A stretch of DNA of 64,000 nt from Bacillota bacterium. Lineage in GTDB: Bacteria; Bacillota; Bacilli; Paenibacillales; Paenibacillaceae. Of this stretch, positions 49,923-59,788 are shown piece after piece. The stretch covers positions 8,374 to 72,373 of the forward strand of contig JAEZCJ010000187.1 of NCBI GenBank assembly GCA_023433615.1, written 5' to 3'. The translations under genes were made by a program, and so were the position numbers. Each line of letters begins with the position of its first letter. Position 1 is the first letter of the stretch. Below the pieces are notes generated by a model, which ran no database searches, had not been told where the DNA came from, and was given only the letters and a program-made list of their open reading frames with translations.

Positions 49923-51776
49923 ATGCGAAGAGATAACAGAGTCGATATACAGGTCATTGCAGGGCAAGAGACGGGGCCGATGCTGAACAGCGGACAGTTC
50001 TCGGCCATGCTGGAGCGATCGCCGGACCCGATCGCCATCTATCAAGGCGAGATCATTCGGTATGCGAATCCTGCCTGTGCCGCGCTTGTCGGGGCTGCAG
50101 GTCCAGCCGAGTTGATCGGACAATCGATCCTGTCTTTCGTTCAACCGGCCTATGCGGCATATGCCATGAAGAAGTCGCGGCAGCTCGTCCGGCAGCGAGT
50201 GGAGAACGGCGAGGCGAGGATGCCATGGCTGCGTAGGGATGGATCGTCCGTGCCGATCCATGTGCGAGCCTCGGCCATCGTCTATGACGGCCAGCCCGCG
50301 ATTATGGTCCAGGGCAGGGACATTACCGAGCTGAAGCTGATGGAGCAGTCGATGAAGGACTTGGAGCTGCAGTACTTCCAGATGATCGAGCGATCGCCGG
50401 ATGCGATCTGCATCCATGTCGATAATAAGTTCTATTACGTGAACGAAGCCGCTGCACGAATGTTCCGCGCCGCCGACCGGCATTCGATTATCGGATCATC
50501 GATCATGGATCGGCTTCAGTTGGACCAGCACGCGGAGTTCGATCGCCGGCTCGGTCTGGCGGATACCGATCTGCCATTGGATTACACGGTTTATAAATGC
50601 CTGCGATACGACGGCGAGGTCGTCGATATCGAGGTGAACAGCGCGGTGATTCATCGTCACCGGGACAAGCGGTACATCCAGACCGTCATGCGCGACATTA
50701 CGGAGCGGGTGAGGCGGGAGAACGAGCTGCGGGAGAGCTCGCAGCTCTATCAGCGGATCATCGAATTTCTTCCGGAACCGCTGGTGGTGACGGAGAACGC
50801 CGTGATCGTCTACGCGAACTTGTCGGCGCTCCGGCTTGTGAAGCTCGAAGAGCAATCCCAGTTAATCGGCAGGAGCATCTTCGACTTCTTCCATCCGGCG
50901 CATCATTCGGACTCCGAGCGTACCATTCGCGAAGTCATGGCGACGGATGCGCCAAGTCCTTTTCAAGAGCGCAAGCTTCGGTGTCCGAATGGCGAGACGA
51001 TCGACATTGAGATCTCGAGCATTCGCATCGACCACTATATGGGCAAGTCCGTGCTGCTCAGCGTGCTGCGCGACCTGACGGCCCGCAAGCATGAAGAGGA
51101 GTTCATCGTGCAGACCGAGAAGCTGTCGGTGATCGGTCAGTTGGCCGCGGGAGTCGCGCATGAAATCCGTAACCCCTTGACGACGTTGAAGGGGTTCACC
51201 AAGCTGCTGCAGCGAGAGGTGGGAGACAAGTATCCGTATCTGCCCGTCATGGAAGCGGAGCTGGATCGGATCAACTTTATCGTGAACGAATTCATGAGCT
51301 TGTCGAAGCCGCATCTGACGAGCTTCCGGCTCAGCCATGTCGGCGATATCGCGCGCAGCGTGGTGCAATTCCTGGAAGCGCAGGCGAATCTGAGCAACGT
51401 GTCCTTCCGCATTCGCTGCGAAGAGCAGATGCCGCCGATCGAGTGCGACGAGAATCAGCTGAAGCAGGTGTTCATCAATATCATTAAGAATGCGATGGAT
51501 GCCATGCCCGAGGGGGGCACCGTCGAGATCGGCGTGTCCGCCGATACAAGCAGCGGAAGATTGTGCGTGAAGATCGAGGATGACGGGCCCGGTATTGACG
51601 AGCAGGTAGTCGCCCGCTTGGGCGAGCCGTTCTTCACGACGAAGGCTACCGGTACCGGTCTTGGGCTGATGATCTGCAAGCGCATCATCGCCGGGCACGG
51701 GGGCACGCTCTCCATTGGCAGCACGCTCGGCGCCGGCACGACAGTGACGATTATGCTCCCGCTTGTGGGGCAATAG
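49923..51776 (+). CDS. PAS-domain sensor histidine kinase
   Basis: A 617-residue soluble kinase. Three PAS domains lie at about residues 20-130, 145-265 and 275-390 (for example LERSPDPIAIYQGEIIRYAN). The phosphorylated His is 413 in LAAGVAHEIRNPLTTLKGF; the N box is NQLKQVFINIIKNAMDAMPEGG-like and the ATP-lid glycine boxes are DDGPGIDEQV and GTGLGLMICKRI. There is no membrane segment, as in the sporulation kinases KinA/KinE of bacilli. It has no adjacent response regulator, so it may feed a phosphorelay. The start is the ATG at 49923. It ends at a strong terminator. Confidence 0.93.
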   Translation: MRRDNRVDIQVIAGQETGPMLNSGQFSAMLERSPDPIAIYQGEIIRYANPACAALVGAAGPAELIGQSILSFVQPAYAAYAMKKSRQLVRQRVENGEARMPWLRRDGSSVPIHVRASAIVYDGQPAIMVQGRDITELKLMEQSMKDLELQYFQMIERSPDAICIHVDNKFYYVNEAAARMFRAADRHSIIGSSIMDRLQLDQHAEFDRRLGLADTDLPLDYTVYKCLRYDGEVVDIEVNSAVIHRHRDKRYIQTVMRDITERVRRENELRESSQLYQRIIEFLPEPLVVTENAVIVYANLSALRLVKLEEQSQLIGRSIFDFFHPAHHSDSERTIREVMATDAPSPFQERKLRCPNGETIDIEISSIRIDHYMGKSVLLSVLRDLTARKHEEEFIVQTEKLSVIGQLAAGVAHEIRNPLTTLKGFTKLLQREVGDKYPYLPVMEAELDRINFIVNEFMSLSKPHLTSFRLSHVGDIARSVVQFLEAQANLSNVSFRIRCEEQMPPIECDENQLKQVFINIIKNAMDAMPEGGTVEIGVSADTSSGRLCVKIEDDGPGIDEQVVARLGEPFFTTKATGTGLGLMICKRIIAGHGGTLSIGSTLGAGTTVTIMLPLVGQ

Positions 51777-51777
51777 G

Positions 51778-51815
51778 ACAGAAGAAGCTGAGCCTTGCGG
51801 TTCAGCTTCTTCTGT
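51778..51815 (+). terminator. Hairpin terminator after the sensor kinase
   Basis: ACAGAAGAAGCTGA (51778-51791) pairs with 51802-51815 over 14 bp. Confidence 0.85.
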
Positions 51816-51930
51816 CATTCCGCCGGACCATCTTTATAGCGATTCTGTGAAGTCGGGCATGTCTTATAGCTTATGCAGGTCGCTCAACCTATACTGAGGA
51901 TAAGAATGCAATAGGAAGGAGCCGATAGTC

Positions 51931-52955
51931 ATGTCTAATAGGATCCCGACGCCGAACGACACCTACCAAGCGCTGGTCGTAGACCGGTTGAACGGCGAAG
52001 TGTTCGCCGAGATCCGCAGCCGGCGGATCGCGGAGCTCCCGGAAGGCGAACTGCTCATTCGCGTGCATTATTCCGGAGTGAATTACAAGGATGCTCTTGC
52101 CTGCGCCAAGGGCGGCAATGTCGTACGGCAGTACCCGTCCATCCCGGGCATCGATCTTGCCGGCGTGGTCGTACGCAGCCGATCGAATGCATTCCGGGAG
52201 GGCGACGAGGTGTTCGCGACGGGCTATGAGCTGGGTGTCACGCATGAGGGAGGTTACGGCGGTTACGCGAGCATCCCTGCCGCGTGGGCCATGCATGTCC
52301 CGCAAGGATTGACGCTCATGGAGACGATGATGCTGGGGACGGCGGGCCTAACGGCAGCCTTGTCGGTACTGCCTTGCAGGCGAACGGCATACAGCCCGCA
52401 TCCGGTCCGATTCTCGTAACCGGCGCATCGGGAGGCGTAGGCAGCCTGTCCGTCGGCATGCTCGCGAAGCTCGGTTACGAGGTGACAGCCAGTACGGGCA
52501 AGCCGGATATGCACGAGCGGCTGCTGCGGCTCGGCGCTGCCAAGGTGACGGACAGAGCAGCCGTACTAGGCGACTCGGCTGCGGCACGACCGCTTCAGAA
52601 GCAAGCATGGGCCGGAGCTGTCGACAGCGTGGGAGGGAGCGTCTTGGCGGCGATTCTCAGCCAGCTGCGATACGGCGGTGCCGTCGCGGCCAGCGGATTG
52701 ACAGGCGGGACTGCGCTAGCGACGACCGTGCTGCCGTTCATCCTGCGCGGGGTGCGGTTGATCGGCATCGATTCGGTCTATGCCGAGACCGATGTCCGCA
52801 GGCAGATGTGGGAGCGGATGGCGTCGTCTTACCGGATCGAGGAGCTTGCCGACATCTGCGCCGTCATTCCGCTGAGCCGCGTGCCGGAAGCCGTGCATAC
52901 AGCTTTGCAGGGAGAATCGCGAGGCCGGGTCGTCGTGCGGCACGAGCAACTGTAA
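51931..52955 (+). pseudogene. yhdH: YhdH/YhfP-type quinone oxidoreductase, split by a frameshift
   Basis: The first frame (51931-52419) encodes the N-terminal half of an MDR/zinc-independent oxidoreductase (VHYSGVNYKDALACAKG, PSIPGIDLAGVVV, FATGYELGVTHEGGYGG) and ends with GTAGLTAALSV before running into unrelated residues. The second frame continues with TALQANGIQPASGPILVTGASGGVGSL, the NADPH-binding block, to the end. Inserting one base near 52366-52368 joins the two into a continuous ~340-residue protein of normal length. It would be an acrylyl-CoA-reductase/quinone-oxidoreductase-like enzyme. It could be a real inactivating mutation or a sequencing error. A TATACT -10 box lies at 51890-51895. 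Confidence 0.85.
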
Positions 52956-52983
52956 ATGCAGGTAGCGGAGGAGGTCGGAAGGC

Positions 52984-53685
52984 ATGTCCAATCAACGGGA
53001 TACCGGCCATGTATCGCTTGTTGCCGCCTTGCTCGGGATACTGACAGCGCTGCTCGCCGGCTGCGTGTTCCATCCGCAATCGGAGAACGTGATCGATGAA
53101 GCTGCCGCACACGGCTTCATCTACGCCATCATAAGCGGCAGCCGCAGCCAGGACGCGTACGGCGACAAGCTCACCGTTGACCGCGAGACCGCAGACGGCG
53201 GCCGGGAACGGATCTACGAGAGCGACTTCAAGGGCTTGAAGCCATGGCGATTGCAGATTGCGGACCTCGATGGGGATGGATGGTCGGAGATCGTCACGGC
53301 CGTCCGCAAGTCAACGCACTTCGACCCGGAGGAGAAGAATCGCTTGTTCGTCTTCAATTATGACGGCGAGCGACTTACGAAGAAGTGGACGGGGTCGCGG
53401 ATTGCCGGCGACTGGCGCGAATTCCACGTAGGGGACCTGCTGCCGATTCCCGGCGAGGAGCTGCTATTCATCGAGTCCCTCTCGGATGGAAGGGAGCGGC
53501 TAAGCGTCTACTATTGGTTCGATTTCGGATTCGTAAGCCTCGCCGTAAGCGAGCCTTACGATAGTCCGATTGAAGAGCTGGCCATCGCAGGAGAGAATCG
53601 ATTGTCCTTAAGGCTCGCATCCTCGGAATCCCGCACTTTAATGGTTGATAATGGTACAATAGTCAATGTGAACCACGACCTTTGA
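52984..53685 (+). CDS. Secreted lipoprotein-like protein with FG-GAP-like segment
   Basis: A 233-residue protein. The N-terminal segment ALLGILTALLAGCVFHPQSE ends in a lipobox-type Cys, so it is probably a membrane lipoprotein. The middle contains LQIADLDGDGWSEIVTAVR, a calcium-type DxDxDG repeat of the FG-GAP/VCBS kind. GGAGGAGG precedes the ATG. It is followed by the DUF3160 lipoprotein on the same strand, and the two may form an operon. Function unknown. Confidence 0.72.
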   Translation: MSNQRDTGHVSLVAALLGILTALLAGCVFHPQSENVIDEAAAHGFIYAIISGSRSQDAYGDKLTVDRETADGGRERIYESDFKGLKPWRLQIADLDGDGWSEIVTAVRKSTHFDPEEKNRLFVFNYDGERLTKKWTGSRIAGDWREFHVGDLLPIPGEELLFIESLSDGRERLSVYYWFDFGFVSLAVSEPYDSPIEELAIAGENRLSLRLASSESRTLMVDNGTIVNVNHDL

Positions 53686-53710
53686 TTATTAAACCAGTGA
53701 GGTGTGTGCA

Positions 53711-56029
53711 ATGCGACGATGGTGGATGCTGCTATTGACGGCGGCGCTGCTGACGGGCGGATGCATGAGCAACGGCCAGTCGCAGAATATCCCTGCGGAT
53801 ACGGGGCGTCTGCTCGAAGAGCATGAAGCGGAGAGCGATGGCGAAGAAGCTGTCCCCGAGGTACCGCTGGCGAATGACCGCTCCTTGGTCGTAAGCCGGC
53901 CATGGGCCGACCTTGAATCGGCTGTTGGGAAGGCAAGGCCGGCGCTGTCGATTCCTCAATATGAAGCGCGCGTGCAGCCTTATCGCGTTCAGCCTAGACT
54001 GGCGAATGTGACGAACGCGAGCCGCTTCAGCGGCTTCACGGCGGACCAGCTGAAGATGCTGACGGAGAACGGCTTCGTTGTCGTGCCAAGCCGCGATACG
54101 AAGATGCACTATGTCTACGACAACAACGAGTATGCCGGGGTACCGAACTTCATTACGGCCGATTCCGTTCTTCATACCTATCATCATTTTTATGACAAGT
54201 CGCTGATGCTCGTAGAATCATCGCATCTCTACGACGATCTTGACCGGCTAACCTCGCAGATGCTGGAAGATGCTGTAGAGCTGCACGGGAAGCTGCAGGA
54301 GGAGGACCTTCGCGAACTGCAGCGCGGCAATGCCGTCTCGCTGCTCGTCGCGCGCAGGCTGATGAACCCGGAGGCGGCCGTCCCGTCGGAGCTGGATGCG
54401 AAGGCCGCAGCCATCGCCAATCAAGAGCTGGCGTTGATCGATGCGGCTTCCAGCTTCGAGCGCTCCCCGTTATTCGGCATCGATCTCGACTATTCGCAAT
54501 TCAAGGTTCGAGGCCACTATACGACAAGCGAGAAGCTGGGGCGATATTTTCGCGCGATGATGTGGCTCGGTACGGCACCGCTAACGCTCGAATCGGAAGA
54601 AGGCGAGATCCTGTACGACAACGTGCAGCAAGCGCTGCTCTTCGCCTTCACGGCAGGGATGGGCGGGGAACGACAGACGAGCAGCGCGGAGCTATGGGCG
54701 AATCTCTATCTGCCCACGAGCCGGTATGTCGGCCTGTCCGACGACATTCATCTCTACCAGCTCAACAGCCTGCGCAAGTCTGTCTTCGGCGAGGCGGACG
54801 ATCCGCATCTGATTAACGATGCTAGGTACCGCGATCGGCTGCAGGAGGCGGTCAGGGAGCTTCCAGCCCCGCGAATTCAAGGGAAGCTGACCGCCATGAC
54901 GACGCCGACGGGCAAGCAGTTCCGCTTCATGGGGCAGCGTTATGTCATGGACGCTTACGTCATGCAGCGGCTCATGGAGCCGATCGCGCGTCCCGTTCCT
55001 TCCGGTCTCGACGTGATGGGTGTCTTGGGCAGCGAGACGGCCGAGCGGCTGCTGTTGGAGGTGTATAAGCCGCAGGTCAAGTGGCCGGACTACATGCCGG
55101 AGTACCGGAAGCTCGAAGAGCGTATATCCGGATATACGGACGAAATGTGGGGAAGCAATCTATACGACGGTTGGCTCTGGTCGATTCGCGAAGCACTGTC
55201 GGCCTTCGAGGCGGATGCCGGCGTGCCGTCCTTCATGGCGAACGAAGCATGGCAGCACAAAGCGCTGAATACGGCGCTCGGCAGCTATGCGGAACTGAAG
55301 CATGACACGGTGCTATACGGCAAGCAGCCGCTTGCCGAGATGGGCGGACCGGTCGAATACGCCGAACACCATTACGTCGAGCCGAACGTGCCGCTGTATA
55401 GCAAACTGTTCTATCTGACCGACTACACGACAGCCGTTCTGGATGAGCGGGGGATGCTGGACGAATCGCTGCGCGGCGCAGCCGACACGTACAAGGAACT
55501 GCTGCAGCTCCTGATCGACTGCTCGGTGAAGGAGCTGCGCGGCGAGGCGCTAACCGAGGATGAGAACGACCGGCTGCTCTGGTACGGCGGAACGCTCGAG
55601 CAGATCTCCCAGTTGCTGCTGACCGGCATGGCTGCGGATGAGTCGGTCCTGGAGCTTAGCGATATGCTCGTATCCGATGTCGCTACGATCGCGCCGAACG
55701 CCGTTAGCGCAGGCGGGAACTTGTCGCTCGGCACCGGCTTCTACGACCACATCTACGTGGTCGTGCCGATGAACGGCGAGCTGCGGCTCGCTCGAGGCTC
55801 CGTGTATTCCTACTATGAATTCCTTAGCGATAAGCGATTGACGGACGAGGAATGGTGGAAACTGCAAGGCTTGAACAAGGTCGAGGGCGAGTACGGCACG
55901 CATCTGGAGCTGTCCGATCCGTCCACGTCGCTTCCGAAGCAGCCGGCATGGACAGCCAAGTTTAAGTCGCAGCGGAACGAGATCCAGATCGAGCCGCTTG
56001 AGGTCGATTGGGATCTTTTGAATGAATAA
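53711..56029 (+). CDS. DUF3160-domain lipoprotein
   Basis: About 772 residues. The signal is MRRWWMLLLTAALLTGGCMS (lipobox GGC), so the protein is anchored outside the membrane. Most of the rest is the DUF3160 domain, seen from FITADSVLHTYHHFYDKSLM through RYFRAMMWLG and YDGWLWSIREALSAFE to the C-terminal region. The start is the ATG at 53711 with GTGAGGTG upstream; the GTG at 53702 is an alternative. The DUF3160 role is not established. A terminator follows. Confidence 0.88.
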   Translation: MRRWWMLLLTAALLTGGCMSNGQSQNIPADTGRLLEEHEAESDGEEAVPEVPLANDRSLVVSRPWADLESAVGKARPALSIPQYEARVQPYRVQPRLANVTNASRFSGFTADQLKMLTENGFVVVPSRDTKMHYVYDNNEYAGVPNFITADSVLHTYHHFYDKSLMLVESSHLYDDLDRLTSQMLEDAVELHGKLQEEDLRELQRGNAVSLLVARRLMNPEAAVPSELDAKAAAIANQELALIDAASSFERSPLFGIDLDYSQFKVRGHYTTSEKLGRYFRAMMWLGTAPLTLESEEGEILYDNVQQALLFAFTAGMGGERQTSSAELWANLYLPTSRYVGLSDDIHLYQLNSLRKSVFGEADDPHLINDARYRDRLQEAVRELPAPRIQGKLTAMTTPTGKQFRFMGQRYVMDAYVMQRLMEPIARPVPSGLDVMGVLGSETAERLLLEVYKPQVKWPDYMPEYRKLEERISGYTDEMWGSNLYDGWLWSIREALSAFEADAGVPSFMANEAWQHKALNTALGSYAELKHDTVLYGKQPLAEMGGPVEYAEHHYVEPNVPLYSKLFYLTDYTTAVLDERGMLDESLRGAADTYKELLQLLIDCSVKELRGEALTEDENDRLLWYGGTLEQISQLLLTGMAADESVLELSDMLVSDVATIAPNAVSAGGNLSLGTGFYDHIYVVVPMNGELRLARGSVYSYYEFLSDKRLTDEEWWKLQGLNKVEGEYGTHLELSDPSTSLPKQPAWTAKFKSQRNEIQIEPLEVDWDLLNE

Positions 56030-56033
56030 CAGG

Positions 56034-56071
56034 AAGGGGATGTGCGCACCTGCACGTCCCCTTATTTAATT
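56034..56071 (+). terminator. Hairpin terminator after the DUF3160 gene
   Basis: AAGGGGATGTGC pairs with GCACGTCCCCTT (56052-56063), followed by ATTTAATT. Confidence 0.75.
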
Positions 56072-56195
56072 CCCGACTTCCCGGGACGCTGCTCCCATGA
56101 CGGCGGGACGGCGGGCCTGCTACGATGAGCGCATGCATCCGGCTTATCGGCACAGGCCGGATTTGCGAACAACGTCGCGGAGGGATGGACGAAGC

Positions 56196-56750
56196 ATGAA
56201 TGTGGAACGGATTATCAAGGGACTCGCGCTAATCGCGATCCTAGGCGGCATCACGCGAATCGGCATGACGCCGAGCGCGCTCATATGGGGAGTAGACAGC
56301 ATGCCGGAGCTGCTATTCGGCTTGATTGCTTGTCTGCTTATGGGGATAGGAATTTTCGGGGTGTATCTCCACCAGGCACATCGCATCGGCGTGACGGGCT
56401 TCGTCTCGGTACTCTGCATCTCGCTCAGCAGCACGCTGACGGCCGGGTTGGTCTGGTCCTCGATGCTCGGCATCATGGCTGAGGACAGCTCCTATGTGGG
56501 GACGATGCAGGGCGTGAACTCGCTTCTCGCGCTGGTCGGAATGCTGGGCTTCTGCTTCGTAACGGTACGGGCGCGTATTTTTCCGGTCTGGACAGTCGCG
56601 GCATTCCTGCTCTTCCCGGTCATGTCCTTCATTCCGGCTGTCTCGTCATGGGCTACCGTGGCGTGGGGTCTGAGCTACATCGGCCTCGGATACTATGCGC
56701 TTGCGAACAAGACGATTAAGGAAAAGACCTTCATCGACGCGGCTGGCTGA
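56196..56750 (+). CDS. Polytopic membrane protein (184 aa)
   Basis: About six hydrophobic segments (GLALIAILGGITRIG, LLFGLIACLLMGIGIFGVYL, GFVSVLCISLSSTLTAGLVW and others). The ATG at 56196 is used because the preceding 30 codons have no membrane or family signal. No recognised family. A strong hairpin follows. Confidence 0.65.
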   Translation: MNVERIIKGLALIAILGGITRIGMTPSALIWGVDSMPELLFGLIACLLMGIGIFGVYLHQAHRIGVTGFVSVLCISLSSTLTAGLVWSSMLGIMAEDSSYVGTMQGVNSLLALVGMLGFCFVTVRARIFPVWTVAAFLLFPVMSFIPAVSSWATVAWGLSYIGLGYYALANKTIKEKTFIDAAG

Positions 56751-56777
56751 ATACGTATGGCTGGACAAGACAGGATG

Positions 56778-56822
56778 GCATGGGGATCGTACGCGAGACT
56801 TGCGTGGAGACGATCCCCATGC
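56778..56822 (+). terminator. Hairpin terminator, base of the next promoter
   Basis: GCATGGGGATCGT (56778-56790) pairs with ACGATCCCCATGC (56810-56822), with ACGC/GCGT inside. It directly abuts the TGCTATACT extended -10 element of the sensor kinase operon. Confidence 0.8.
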
Positions 56823-56839
56823 TTCTTGCTATACTGAAG
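56821..56839 (+). promoter_or_regulatory. Extended -10 promoter element
   Basis: GCTTCTTGCTATACTGAAG contains TGCTATACT, an extended -10. An almost identical 19-base block (GCTTCCTGCTATACTGAAG) precedes the small gene at 60502. No clear -35 box exists in either case. Confidence 0.6.
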
Positions 56840-56868
56840 TTAACATACATGCGGAAGGATAATCCGTC

Positions 56869-58965
56869 ATGAATCGTAAGCTCCTGCTCTCAGCCCTTCA
56901 CGTCCTGTGGTGGGTCGTGCTTGTCCTATCCCTCACCGTCTTCCTGGTGTCCAAGTGGGAAGGCTATTCGCTGCTGCAGTCGCCATGCGAGCAGCCGCTC
57001 CACTGCGGAAGCTCGATGCAGCTGACGGCGGAGACGGCGGGCGATCTGGCGCGTTACGGCATCTCGACCGCCTTCTACGGCAGTCTGCTGGTCGTCTTCA
57101 TGACGATCGCGAACCTGTCGAGCTTCGTCATCGGCAGCTTGCTCTATTGGTATCGGAGAAGGGACTTATACGGGCTTGCGGCCTCCTTCTTCCTCATCGT
57201 TACGGGGACGATCTTCTGCACGGACGAGGCTGCGCTGGTCGGATTCCCTGCCGTGCTGCGAATATTTTGGCTGCTAGACGGTATCGGCTCCTTCTACTTG
57301 CCCTTCCTCTTCCTCTTCCCGGACGGGCGCTTCGTGCCGAAGTGGACGTTGCTCCCCGCGCTCCTGTGGATTGCGGCACAGACGTATAGGGTCATTGAGC
57401 CCTCTGCGTGGGAGGCGCTCGCATGGGATCCGAGCTTCATGACCGTGCTGCTGATGCTCACGCACGGCCCGCTGCTGTATGCGCTTCTCTATCGGAGGCG
57501 CCGATCCGCCAGCCCTGCGGAACGCCGCCATATCGGGTGGTTACTGTTCGCCGTGCTAAGCTATGTAGCCGGAGGGATGCTGTTCGCGCTGTCTTACGTG
57601 CTGCAGGACGGCTTGTTGCAGCTCGTATTCCAGACGGCGTTCTTCGCCGGCCTGCTCTTCTGGCCGTTCTCGATCGGCGTCAGCGCACTCGAGCGTCAGC
57701 CCGATGCGATCCATCGGACCATTCTCGTCTCGGCGATGAGCTTCCTGCTCGTCGGCCTGTTCGCGGCAGCCGTCGGCGGACTCAGCCTGCTGCTGCGGCA
57801 AGATGATATGCTCGTCTCGATGATCGCGAGCGGCGTTATCGCGGTACTGTTCCATCCGCTGTACATGCGGATGAGGGGGGGCGTGAATCGGCTTGTATAC
57901 GGAGAGCTGGAATCGCCCTATCAGACGCTCACACGTCTTGTTGATCGGATGGATGCCGTGATCGAGAGGGAGGCCGTGTGGGAAGATGCCGCGCGAGGCA
58001 TCGCGCAAGCGCTGCGAATTCCATATGTCTCGATTGCGCGGGAAACAGCGGGGCAGCAGATCTTGCTGGCGCAATACGGACAGGCGGGCGGCAGCATAAC
58101 GGACATTCCGCTGGAGAAGAGCGGCGAACAGGTCGGCACGATGCGACTGGGTTATGCCGGAGACTTGCGCGAATCGATGCCTCGCGAGACGGAGGAACTG
58201 CTGCGGCATCTCGTTCGTCAGGTCAGCGCCGCGCTGCATGCCGAGGGGTTGACGGAGGAGCTGCGCCAGTCTCGCGAGCGGCTGGTTACGGCGCGGGAGG
58301 AGGAGCGGCGCCGCTTCGGCAGAGAGCTGCACGACGGACTCGGAGCGGGGCTTGCAAGCGTGCTGCTGCGCACGGATGCGATCGCCGACGATTGGGAAGG
58401 CAGCGAAGAGCTTCGCGGCCGGCTGGCCGGCATCCAAGCCGGCCTTGAGGACAGCATCGCGGAGGTGCGGCGGCTCGCTTATACGCTGCGGCCGCCGGTC
58501 TTGGACGAATTCGGGCTCTGCTTCGCGCTGCAGGAGCTTGCGGATCGTAATGCCGGCAAGGAGTTCCGCGTCGAGCTGGACATTCCGGACGGGCTGCCTT
58601 CGTCCAGCGCTGCCGTCGAGATGGCGGTCTACCGCATCGCCCAAGAAGCGCTGACGAACGCGATTCGGCATGGCGGAGCCGGGCATTGCCGCATCAGGTT
58701 GAAATGCTCGCAGCCGCGCGGCGGGCTCGAGCTGATCGTCGAGGATGACGGCTGCGGCATTGAAGAGCCGATCGTGCCGGGCATCGGCATTCGCTCGATG
58801 CGCGAGAGGGCGGAAGAGCTCGGCGGCACGCTGCGCTTGGGAGCGATCGACGGAAGAGGGACCAGGGTCACGGCCTATCTACCACTTATGCGGGAGGAAA
58901 CAGATGGACGCGGAACAGCGGCACAGACAGGAACAGGCCTCGGAACAGGGAACGGTTCGGGATAG
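56869..58965 (+). CDS. Membrane sensor histidine kinase (NarL/HisKA_3 type)
   Basis: A 698-residue kinase with seven to nine N-terminal membrane segments (to about residue 330), then a linker/GAF-like part and the HisKA_3 domain: His488 in RRRFGRELHDGLGAGLASVL. The ATPase has ALTNAIRHGGAGH (N box) and EDDGCGIEEPIVPGIGIRSM (G1/G2). It phosphorylates the LuxR-type regulator encoded downstream, whose gene overlaps its 3' end by 62 bases. The signal is unknown. The promoter is the extended -10 element at 56821. Confidence 0.92.
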   Translation: MNRKLLLSALHVLWWVVLVLSLTVFLVSKWEGYSLLQSPCEQPLHCGSSMQLTAETAGDLARYGISTAFYGSLLVVFMTIANLSSFVIGSLLYWYRRRDLYGLAASFFLIVTGTIFCTDEAALVGFPAVLRIFWLLDGIGSFYLPFLFLFPDGRFVPKWTLLPALLWIAAQTYRVIEPSAWEALAWDPSFMTVLLMLTHGPLLYALLYRRRRSASPAERRHIGWLLFAVLSYVAGGMLFALSYVLQDGLLQLVFQTAFFAGLLFWPFSIGVSALERQPDAIHRTILVSAMSFLLVGLFAAAVGGLSLLLRQDDMLVSMIASGVIAVLFHPLYMRMRGGVNRLVYGELESPYQTLTRLVDRMDAVIEREAVWEDAARGIAQALRIPYVSIARETAGQQILLAQYGQAGGSITDIPLEKSGEQVGTMRLGYAGDLRESMPRETEELLRHLVRQVSAALHAEGLTEELRQSRERLVTAREEERRRFGRELHDGLGAGLASVLLRTDAIADDWEGSEELRGRLAGIQAGLEDSIAEVRRLAYTLRPPVLDEFGLCFALQELADRNAGKEFRVELDIPDGLPSSSAAVEMAVYRIAQEALTNAIRHGGAGHCRIRLKCSQPRGGLELIVEDDGCGIEEPIVPGIGIRSMRERAEELGGTLRLGAIDGRGTRVTAYLPLMREETDGRGTAAQTGTGLGTGNGSG

Positions 58966-59632
58966 AGAGTCGATGGAGACGATTCGGATTATGCTGGCCG
59001 ATGACCATCCTACCTTCCTTGAAGGGCTGACGGCCATATTGGGCTCCGTGCCCGATTTTGAGCTAGCCGGAATGGCTCGGACAGGGCGTGAGGCAGTGCA
59101 GCTCGCCGAGAGCCTGCAGCCGGATGTCGTGCTCATGGACGTGCATATGCCGGAGATGAACGGGATCGACGCGACGCGGGAGATCGCCAAGACGAGTCCG
59201 CACATGGGCATCCTGATGCTCAGCATGCTCGAGGACGACGCTTCCGTCTTCTCGGCGATGCGCGCGGGAGCGAGAGGCTACCTGCTCAAAGGCGCCCGCC
59301 GCCGCGAAATTATCCGCGCCGTCTACGCCGCAGCCGACGGCGAGTCGATCTTCAGCGCCGCGATCGCGCGTAGAATGATGTACTACTTCGACGACCAGCG
59401 CAGGCAGCCGCATCTGGAAGCTTTCCCGGAGCTGACCGCGCGGGAGAACGAAGTGCTTGCGATTATCGCCAAGGGACATAGCAACGCGGAGATCGCGTCC
59501 ATGCTGGGACTCCGGCCCAAGACCGTGCGGAACCATGTCTCCAATATCCTGAACAAACTGCAGGTCGCCGACCGTGCCAACGCGATCATCGTAGCCAGGG
59601 AGTCGGGTCTCGGGACGGATGGGCAGCGATGA
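58904..59632 (+). CDS. NarL/LuxR-family response regulator
   Basis: A 242-residue regulator. The receiver has ETIRIMLADDHPTFLEGL (acidic pocket) and the phospho-acceptor Asp79 in VVLMDVHMPEMNG, with the Lys in YLLKGARRREI. The C-terminal LuxR helix-turn-helix is LTARENEVLAIIAKGHSNAEI. The start is the ATG at 58904, with GGGAGG six bases upstream, giving a long overlap with the kinase gene; the ATG at 58974 is an alternative with a weaker site. Cognate of the kinase encoded at 56869. Confidence 0.92.
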   Translation: MDAEQRHRQEQASEQGTVRDRESMETIRIMLADDHPTFLEGLTAILGSVPDFELAGMARTGREAVQLAESLQPDVVLMDVHMPEMNGIDATREIAKTSPHMGILMLSMLEDDASVFSAMRAGARGYLLKGARRREIIRAVYAAADGESIFSAAIARRMMYYFDDQRRQPHLEAFPELTARENEVLAIIAKGHSNAEIASMLGLRPKTVRNHVSNILNKLQVADRANAIIVARESGLGTDGQR

Positions 59633-59665
59633 CGGGGATATGATATAATTTCCGCATTTTACGGT

Positions 59666-59694
59666 TTGCAGTTTAGCCGGCAATATGGTATGGT
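59666..59694 (+). promoter_or_regulatory. Promoter of the second csp locus
   Basis: TTGCAG (59666-59671), 17-base spacer, TATGGT (59689-59694), matching the layout of the first csp promoter. Confidence 0.75.
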
Positions 59695-59721
59695 AGTGGT
59701 AATCGAAATTTTGACCTGAAT

Positions 59722-59788
59722 TCACATATTGTAGAGGGTTATTATTTTGGATCGAATAACCTTGTACAATATGTGATTTTTTATTTTT
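59722..59788 (+). promoter_or_regulatory. csp leader stem-loop with T-run, paralogous to the first
   Basis: TCACATATTGTA (59722-59733) pairs perfectly with TACAATATGTGA (59765-59776), followed by TTTTTTATTTTT (59777-59788). The loop again holds AGAGGGTTATTATTTTGG. The stems of the two leaders are shifted by two bases and differ in flanks, yet both stay perfectly paired. Right after it, ATG-TAT-ATC-ACA-TTT-AGG-AGG-TAA (59806-59829) is a seven-codon frame whose end is the csp ribosome binding site. Confidence 0.72.
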
